NCBI GenBank assembly: GCA_002683825.1
Contig: NYUD01000050.1
Coordinates: 1 to 46,499 of the forward strand
Reading direction: 5' to 3'
DNA from: Planctomycetota bacterium
Lineage (GTDB): Bacteria; Planctomycetota; UBA1135; GCA-002686595
DNA length: 46,499 bases
Shown here: positions 41,074 through 46,499 of the stretch, piece after piece
Numbering within the stretch: the stretch's first letter is position 1
How the letters are laid out: every line of letters starts with the position of its first letter
Made by a program: the position numbers and the translations under genes
Notes under the pieces: generated by a model
What the model saw: the letters and a program-made list of their open reading frames with translations, nothing else
What the model was told of the DNA's origin: nothing
Databases searched by the model: none

Positions 41074-42763
41074 CGAGCTTCCAGACTAGCAATCGGTCAC
41101 TCTTGCGCCAGGCCGGTCCCAAGCGTCCCCGCAACGCGGCGGCCGTTCGGTCGAGCAGGTCACGGGGCGGTAGGTTCGAGGCGAAATTCGCCTTGTGTCG
41201 CTCGAGGAAACCGCTGTCACCAAAGCGCCGGTTGCGCGGCACGGCTTCGTCGTAAACGAAGTTGAAGTAACGGCGAACCTCGGGAACAGGTTCTCGATGC
41301 AAGATCAAGTAATCGCCATCCGAAGCATCGATCTCGGACAGGCGAGCATACGGGCCTCCTTTCATGCCGCCAGGCATAGGGGCGTCGTAGCCGATGGTTA
41401 CAGCCTTTCCGTGGGTCAGTGCGTAGCTGCGATAGAGCAGGGCAGCCCGCGTCCAGATCGGAGGGAATTCGATAATCCGCTCGGCTTCGGGATCGGCGGC
41501 GATCTCCCGATAGATCTCCGGGACCCCGGGGGACGGCTCGTCAAAGGCCGGCAGCGAGAACATCGCAAGATAGCAGTTCCCGAAGGGACCCTGCACCGTT
41601 CCGGGGCCGATCGGACCGGAAAAGTGCGCCCAGGCGAGCAGGATCGAACCCACGGCGATGGACACGCTCTGGGCCCGTGCTTCGGGGGCGATGAAACGCC
41701 GCAAGAGGGCGCAGAAGCTGAGGGCGAGAAACCCGAGCAGGAACGGGATCGCGCACAGGAGGTAGCGCGCGTAGGCGTATTCCATCCCGTGCGGCCTCAT
41801 CACAAAGAGCGCCATGATCGGGCCGACAAACGTCGTGCACGCAACGATGAGGGCCGTCCGCTCGCGCCTCCACAGCAAAGCACATGCAATCGGAATGGAA
41901 CCCAAGCCGAAGAGCGCTACGGTTCCCCCGCCGAAGATCAGGATCGGTATCCCCAAGAACGTTTGCGGGCGATTCTTGATCTCCTGCAGGCCTATGTACT
42001 TCACGAGCTGCTCGTAGATCGGCGCGAAGGCGAGGGTGCAGACGAGCGCTGCCCCGCCGAAGGCCAGGAGTGGGGGGAGACTCGCACGCCATGAGCCACC
42101 CTCCTTGCGCGCAAGTACGATCGCTACGAGCCCAAGCAAGGCCACAAAGCCTGCGGCGGAAAGATGGGAGTACGCCGTGAACCAGGCCAGGAGGAATGAG
42201 GCCCACCACCAGCGGTGTCGAGAGAGCCGGCCGCCGACCGTCGAATCCTCGCCGGGAGGACCGTCCTTCGTCGTCGAGCGTAATCCTCGCAAAACGCAGT
42301 AAGCGAGCAGCACGCTCGTGAACATGACCAGCGCGTACGCCCGCCCGAAGTGCGAATAGAAGACGTGCATCGGGTTCAAGGCCAGCGCGATCGTTGCCAG
42401 AAGAGCGGGTGTGCGGCCGAAGAAGGCACGCAGGATGGGAAAACTCACGCAGAGCAGAAGGAGCCCCGGGAGCAGGGCGGGCAGTCGATAGCTCAGGGGC
42501 CCGGGTCCGACGAGATCGAGGGCGAGCCGCTGCAAGAGGGGCAGCACGACGTGCGAGCCCGTCATGTCGAAGGTCGAGAGAATCTCCCCGTAAGATGCCT
42601 GGCCCAGCTCGATGGGTGCGGAACGGACGGGGTGCACGAGGAGCGTATGGTGCTCATCCCCGAAAAAGGGGCGTTGGGCGATGCCCCGCACCCTCAGGAC
42701 CACCCCCAAAGCGAGTGCCAGTCCCAGCAAGAGGATTTCGAAAGGTCGGACCCTGGGGTTCAT
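41066..42763 (-). CDS. PMT/ArnT-type membrane glycosyltransferase, second copy
   Basis: 565 residues from ATG 42763 (MNPRVRPFEILLLGLALAL). The frame is open 45 codons further upstream without family features. Twelve or so hydrophobic helices are present. The first external loop has FFGDEHHTLL (Asp36-Glu37), the GT-C catalytic acid pair, then TGSHVVLPLLQRLA in the place of the family's NHPP segment, then YSHFGRAYALVM. The C-terminal 100 residues form a soluble domain. A lipid-linked sugar donor is expected. Overlap with the CAP-like gene suggests coupled translation and perhaps that this protein, or its class, is the acceptor; that is inference. Confidence 0.83.
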   Translation of the reverse strand: MNPRVRPFEILLLGLALALGVVLRVRGIAQRPFFGDEHHTLLVHPVRSAPIELGQASYGEILSTFDMTGSHVVLPLLQRLALDLVGPGPLSYRLPALLPGLLLLCVSFPILRAFFGRTPALLATIALALNPMHVFYSHFGRAYALVMFTSVLLAYCVLRGLRSTTKDGPPGEDSTVGGRLSRHRWWWASFLLAWFTAYSHLSAAGFVALLGLVAIVLARKEGGSWRASLPPLLAFGGAALVCTLAFAPIYEQLVKYIGLQEIKNRPQTFLGIPILIFGGGTVALFGLGSIPIACALLWRRERTALIVACTTFVGPIMALFVMRPHGMEYAYARYLLCAIPFLLGFLALSFCALLRRFIAPEARAQSVSIAVGSILLAWAHFSGPIGPGTVQGPFGNCYLAMFSLPAFDEPSPGVPEIYREIAADPEAERIIEFPPIWTRAALLYRSYALTHGKAVTIGYDAPMPGGMKGGPYARLSEIDASDGDYLILHREPVPEVRRYFNFVYDEAVPRNRRFGDSGFLERHKANFASNLPPRDLLDRTAAALRGRLGPAWRKSDRLLVWKLGG

Positions 42764-43125
42764 TTGTGGATTTACCCTAACCTCCGCAGGCCGGGCACCG
42801 ACCCCCGGAAAGCCCGCTGGGAGCCAATGGACCTTGTAACGGCTAGGTTTCCCGAGGTGCTGCTCAGCCCCATGGGATCCTCGAAATGGAAACTGCATCT
42901 TCCTTCTATTACAATAGTTTTACGAGATATCTCTGTGCCCGAGAGCCCTTTGCGACCGTGTGGCGATTGCTGATCTGACGCCCAGAACGCCCCCCAATGG
43001 GCAACCCGGAAATCCCTTCCACGGGGCACATTGACAGATTTGTAGGGTCGTGGGATGGTACGCCATGCGCGTACGTCGCCGCCAGGGCTGCGTGCGCAGT
43101 CTCGACCCCCTAGCAGGAGGAGGAC
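42764..43125 (+). promoter_or_regulatory. 362-nt divergent region with candidate promoter and strong ribosome-binding site
   Basis: It separates the minus-strand glycosyltransferase from the plus-strand PPC-repeat protein. A perfect -35 TTGACA lies at 43031-43036; 17 bases later GATGGT (43054-43059) is a poor -10. An A/T-rich patch at 42904-42933 includes TACAAT and the palindrome GAGATATCTC and may serve either strand. AGGAGGAGG at 43115-43123 is the Shine-Dalgarno of the 43126 gene. Confidence 0.45.
43031..43059 (+). promoter_or_regulatory. Candidate sigma-70-type promoter of the PPC-repeat protein gene
   Basis: TTGACA, a 17-base spacer, then GATGGT. The -35 is a perfect match and the spacing ideal, but the -10 is weak. 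The transcript would start about 60 bases before ATG 43126. Confidence 0.35.
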
Positions 43126-46100
43126 ATGCACCTTAAAGGTCTGTCTCTACTAGCCGGCTCCATAGCCGTTTTCGCCCTAACGACGGCAGCTCAGAGTACC
43201 GAGGCGACCGACGCCGAGGTGTTCCTTGTGGGCCCCGATCTCACCCCTTTGACCTCGTCCGACATCCGCATCCGCGGAGCGAATGGCGAGATCGCCACCC
43301 CTGTCGCGCGCTTCAATGGTGCGCTTTTCTTTGAAGACATCGGCCAGAAGATGCGCATCGAATTCACTCGTAGAGGGGTCAAGACGCCCTTCATCGATGT
43401 GATCCTCGAGCCCGCGGACGTGGTCTATCTGAGCGGCTGCATCGACCCCATCACGGGGCAGATCAAAGAGCTCGACCAGAAGGTCCCGACCGCGCGACGG
43501 CCCCAGAAAGTTCAGCGCCGCCGCATGGGCGGCCCGAACCAAGACGGCGACCTGCCCGCTGGAGGGGTACCGGTCAACAACGACTGTGACGGCGCCCTGC
43601 CCTTGGCGTGCGATTCGTCGGTCGTTGCCGACAACACCACGGCGCTCACCGATCCGAGCGACCCGGGCTTGAGCTGCCACTTCAGCGGCCCGGGCACCCA
43701 GGTCGTGGGATCGCTCTGGTACAAGTTCGAGGCCACGACGACCTCGGCCCGTCTCCATACCGAGGGAAGTGTAGCTCCCGCCGACGACAGCCTCATCGGT
43801 GTCTACGACGGTACCTGCGGCTCCCTGACCGAAATCGGCTGCTCGGAAGACGAAGGCACCGGCCTTCTCTCCGACGTGACCGTTACCGGACTCGTGGTCG
43901 GCAACACGTACTACGTGCAGACGGGTTGCTTCGGCGAGTCGGACCGCGGGGCTTACCTGCTGTCACTCGAGTGCATCCCCGACGGCGGCGGCGGCGGCGG
44001 CGACAACGACGAGTGTGACGACGCGATCCTGATGGACTGCGACACCAGTGTCATCGCGGACAACTCGGCGGCCACCACGGCCGGCGACGACCCGCTTCTG
44101 AGCTGCTTCTTCGGCGGCCCGGCCCAGGGCTTCGGTACGCTGTGGTACAAGTTCGTGGCCACGACGACCTCGGCCCGTGTCCACACTGAAGGCAGTGTGG
44201 CTCCCGCCGACGATAGCCTCCTGGGGGTCTACTCCGGAGCATGCGGCGCACTGACCGAAATCGGCTGCTCGGAAGACGAGGGCACCGGCCTTCTTTCCGA
44301 CGTCACCGTCACCGGGCTCACCATCGGCGACACGTACTACATCGAACTCGCCTCGTTCGACGCGGCGAGTCAGGGCCCGTACATGTTGACGCTCGAGTGC
44401 GAAGAGCCTCCCGATCCGGGCGACCTCAGCGACGAGTGTGAAGACGCGATCTTGATCGCATGCGATACCACCGTCATCGCGGACAACACGATGGCCACCA
44501 CGGCCGGCGACGACCCGATCCTGAGCTGCTTCTTCGGCGGCCCGGCCCAGGGCAACAATACCCTGTGGTACAAGTTCGTGGCTTCGGGCAACACCGCCCG
44601 CGTCCACACCAACGGCAGTGCCCCTCCCGCCGACGATAGCCTCCTGGGTATCTACGACGGAACCTGTGGCGCGCTGACCGAAATCGGCTGTTCGGAGGAC
44701 GAAGGCGATGGCCTCCTCTCCGACGTCACCGTCGGCGGTCTCGTCGACGGCAACACGTACTACATCCAGCTCGCTTCGTTCAGCGAGAGCGACGCCGGTG
44801 CGTACATGCTGACGGTGGAGTGCTCGGACGTTACGCCGCTCGAAAACGACGAATGCGAAGATGCCATTGCGTTGGCGATCCCGAGCATCACCGTCGTCGA
44901 CACCAGCGGTGCCACCACTGACCTCGCGGATGGCTGTGACACGGTCAACCCCGAGAACAACGTGTGGTACAGGGTTACAGGTACAGGCACGAACATCACC
45001 GTTCAAACCTGCTCCCTGAATACGCTCGTCCTCGACACGGTCATCAACGTCTTCTGCGACGACTGTGGAGACCCGCTCTCCAACTGTGTTGCCGGAAACG
45101 ACGACGACTGCTTGGACGGAGGCGACGGCTTCCAGTCGACGGTCACCTGGTGTTCGCAGGCTGGGGTTGAGTATCTGGTTTCGGTCGGTGGCTTCGGCTC
45201 CGGCGACTCCGGTATCATCGAGATCGAAACGTCCGAGGACGGTTCGTCCTGCACGGCGGAAGTCTCCTGTCTGCCGCAGGGTGCGTGCTGTCTCGAAGAC
45301 GGTACCTGCGTCTTCACGGACGGGGCCGCCTGTATCGCCGCCGGTGGTGAGTACCAAGGCGACGGCACCAGCTGCGACGGCTCCAACGCTGTTGCGGAGG
45401 GTGGCTTTGAGTTGGGCGGCGCCTCCTGGGCGCAGTCCTCCACGAACTTCGGCACTCCGCTCTGCACAGCCGGTGGCTGTGGAGTCGGCGGTGGCACCGG
45501 CCCACACTCGGGCGACTGGTGGGCATGGTTCGGTGGCGTCGGTGCTTTCGAAGCAGGTGCGGTTTCGCAAAGCGTGACCATTCCGGCGGGTGCAACCGAC
45601 ATGACCTTCTGGGTTGAGATTCCGGTCTCCTCCGGCAACGGCGAAGACATCATGACAGCCAGTGTTGATGGATCGACCCTCGCGACCTTCACGGACGCTG
45701 ACGGCCCGTTCATCGGCTACGCGCAACACAGCGTTGACATCAGCGGCTTTGCCGATGGTGGTGCCCACACCGTCGAGTTCGCCTCGACGATCACGGGCAA
45801 CGGTGGCTTCACCAACTTCTTCGTTGACGACATCGGAATCGATGCCGGCGGTGGCTTCGACTGCCGCCAGTGCTTCGTCCTCGACTTCGAGGGCTTCGCG
45901 AACGGCCATGCCGTTACAGCGGGTGACTTTGCTGACGCGGTCGTCGCCGGTATCGGTGATGACAACTTCGGCGCGGCCATCTACGACTCGTCCGATCCGG
46001 GTCCGAACTCCGGTGGAGCCGACAACGACCTCCTGGTCAACCAGGGCGGTCTTCTTATCCTTCAGGAGAGCGGCCAGCAGACCGTCCCGGGCATCTTCGA

Positions 46101-46452
46101 TGACCCCGACGACGCTCAGCTCGGTGGCGACCTGTTCGTCGACTTCACCAGGCCGTTCTTCGTGGACAGCCTGGACCTTGTCGACATCGACGCTCCGCCG
46201 CCGGTCCAGCAGGTCATCGTGACCCTGCGGGATTCCCTGGGCAACGAGCGCCGTTACCTCGTCCCCGACGGCTTCACGGCCGACGGCGGCGTGGGAACCC
46301 TCGATACCCGTACATCCGATCCGCAGCCCGGCGACAGCGCGACAGCGACCCTGCTGTCGAGCGACGCCGGCTACGACGAATCGGATGTCGTTCAGGTCGA
46401 GATCGAGATGTCGAGCTCGGGCGCCGTGGACAACATCGTCTACTGCGAGTAA
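43126..46452 (+). CDS. 1108-residue secreted protein with PPC-like repeats and a C-terminal beta-sandwich region
   Basis: ATG 43126 follows AGGAGGAGGAC, the best ribosome-binding site in the window with that at 32872. Residues 1-23 are a signal peptide. After a basic linker (about 120-140) come four PPC-like beta-sandwich repeats of about 140 residues, beginning near codons 152, 294, 435 and 574, with ND-x-C-x-D-A, LWYKFVAT, ADDSLLGVY and EIGCSEDEG motifs; the fourth is diverged. Then follow a Cys-rich GACCLEDGTCVF segment, a carbohydrate-binding-like region (about 760-910) and a last domain starting VLDFEGFANG. PPC domains occur in secreted proteases, but no catalytic domain is present here. 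It is probably an abundant surface or extracellular structural protein. Confidence 0.9.
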   Translation: MHLKGLSLLAGSIAVFALTTAAQSTEATDAEVFLVGPDLTPLTSSDIRIRGANGEIATPVARFNGALFFEDIGQKMRIEFTRRGVKTPFIDVILEPADVVYLSGCIDPITGQIKELDQKVPTARRPQKVQRRRMGGPNQDGDLPAGGVPVNNDCDGALPLACDSSVVADNTTALTDPSDPGLSCHFSGPGTQVVGSLWYKFEATTTSARLHTEGSVAPADDSLIGVYDGTCGSLTEIGCSEDEGTGLLSDVTVTGLVVGNTYYVQTGCFGESDRGAYLLSLECIPDGGGGGGDNDECDDAILMDCDTSVIADNSAATTAGDDPLLSCFFGGPAQGFGTLWYKFVATTTSARVHTEGSVAPADDSLLGVYSGACGALTEIGCSEDEGTGLLSDVTVTGLTIGDTYYIELASFDAASQGPYMLTLECEEPPDPGDLSDECEDAILIACDTTVIADNTMATTAGDDPILSCFFGGPAQGNNTLWYKFVASGNTARVHTNGSAPPADDSLLGIYDGTCGALTEIGCSEDEGDGLLSDVTVGGLVDGNTYYIQLASFSESDAGAYMLTVECSDVTPLENDECEDAIALAIPSITVVDTSGATTDLADGCDTVNPENNVWYRVTGTGTNITVQTCSLNTLVLDTVINVFCDDCGDPLSNCVAGNDDDCLDGGDGFQSTVTWCSQAGVEYLVSVGGFGSGDSGIIEIETSEDGSSCTAEVSCLPQGACCLEDGTCVFTDGAACIAAGGEYQGDGTSCDGSNAVAEGGFELGGASWAQSSTNFGTPLCTAGGCGVGGGTGPHSGDWWAWFGGVGAFEAGAVSQSVTIPAGATDMTFWVEIPVSSGNGEDIMTASVDGSTLATFTDADGPFIGYAQHSVDISGFADGGAHTVEFASTITGNGGFTNFFVDDIGIDAGGGFDCRQCFVLDFEGFANGHAVTAGDFADAVVAGIGDDNFGAAIYDSSDPGPNSGGADNDLLVNQGGLLILQESGQQTVPGIFDDPDDAQLGGDLFVDFTRPFFVDSLDLVDIDAPPPVQQVIVTLRDSLGNERRYLVPDGFTADGGVGTLDTRTSDPQPGDSATATLLSSDAGYDESDVVQVEIEMSSSGAVDNIVYCE
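43579..44840 (+). repeat. Tandem coding repeat, about 420-426 nt period, three close copies
   Basis: Three copies start near 43579, 44005 and 44428, encoding PPC-like domains. Nucleotide identity is high: the segment encoding TEIGCSEDEG begins at 43828, 44254 and 44677, steps of 426 and 423. A fourth, diverged copy starts near 44845. The closeness at DNA level suggests recent duplication or gene conversion. Confidence 0.85.
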
Positions 46453-46499
46453 TCACCTAGCGATCAGCTAAGTGCCGGCGGGCCGGGATGTTTTCATCC

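Noticed and set aside
39251..41265. Long plus-strand frames (39251-40429 and 40096-41265)
   Set aside because: They overlap the SMUG gene or lie antisense to the CAP-like gene, and have Arg-rich composition with no domain.
43579..44840. Regular repeats considered as a CRISPR or satellite array
   Set aside because: Units are over 400 nt, coding in one frame, and encode a known domain type.
43963..45909. A 648-codon open frame on the minus strand
   Set aside because: It is antisense to the PPC-repeat protein, its sequence mirrors the repeats, and it has no domain or signal peptide. It results from GC-rich codon bias.

Overview
The window is GC-rich, densely coded DNA, most likely from a member of the Planctomycetota. 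Three things point there. A Ser/Thr kinase is fused to a long WD40 tail and carries the MDWG variant of the DFG motif. A signal peptidase has a large domain inserted between its catalytic boxes. Several secreted proteins end in a domain whose last residues read like SNA-x-DL-x-LGR, a style I associate with planctomycete exported proteins. No phage, transposase, integrase or CRISPR array is visible. The only RNA gene found is a tRNA-Leu(UAG). The phylum call is inference from gene style, not a database match.

Region 1 (1-14.3 kb) looks like a cell-surface block. Two very large paralogous secreted proteins combine PKD, Ig-like, PA14-like, IPT/TIG, sugar-dehydrogenase-type propeller and Kelch propeller modules. 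A membrane-anchored sulfatase-superfamily enzyme, with Thr in place of the formylglycine cysteine, lies between them. Downstream are a membrane-anchored SGNH hydrolase and, on the opposite strand, a PMT/ArnT-type glycosyltransferase. Region 2 (14.3-18.7 kb) holds a tandem pair of secreted glycosidase-like proteins. The second is split by a single in-frame amber codon just before the presumed acid/base motif. Both end in a domain that recurs as an almost stand-alone secreted protein at 22.5 kb.

Region 3 (18.9-28.5 kb) carries a signal peptidase with a Ser/His-type signature, the tRNA, a persulfide-dioxygenase/rhodanese fusion, the stand-alone domain protein, an ankyrin lipoprotein, and an overlapping three-gene run: a divergent TrmB, a 2,4-diaminopentanoate-dehydrogenase-like oxidoreductase and a DUF5916-type outer-membrane protein. 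Region 4 (28.5-32.7 kb) is on the minus strand: an alpha/beta hydrolase, then msrA and two GNAT-like genes tightly packed, then a DUF98/chorismate-lyase-like gene.

Region 5 (32.9-39.7 kb) is on the plus strand: a 79-residue secreted protein, a membrane-anchored protein of carboxypeptidase-regulatory-like domains, the kinase with 14 WD40 repeats (two seven-blade propellers), an orphan haem-copper-oxidase subunit III, a 34-residue membrane peptide and a SMUG-type uracil-DNA glycosylase. Region 6 (39.9-46.5 kb) has a second PMT-type glycosyltransferase overlapping a CAP-like secreted protein on the minus strand. It ends with a 1108-residue secreted protein built on PPC-like repeats, which has the strongest ribosome-binding site and a candidate promoter. 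Overall the window is rich in exported, envelope-associated proteins. Few genes have a clear Shine-Dalgarno sequence and many start with GTG, so several starts below are judged from signal peptides and overlaps.
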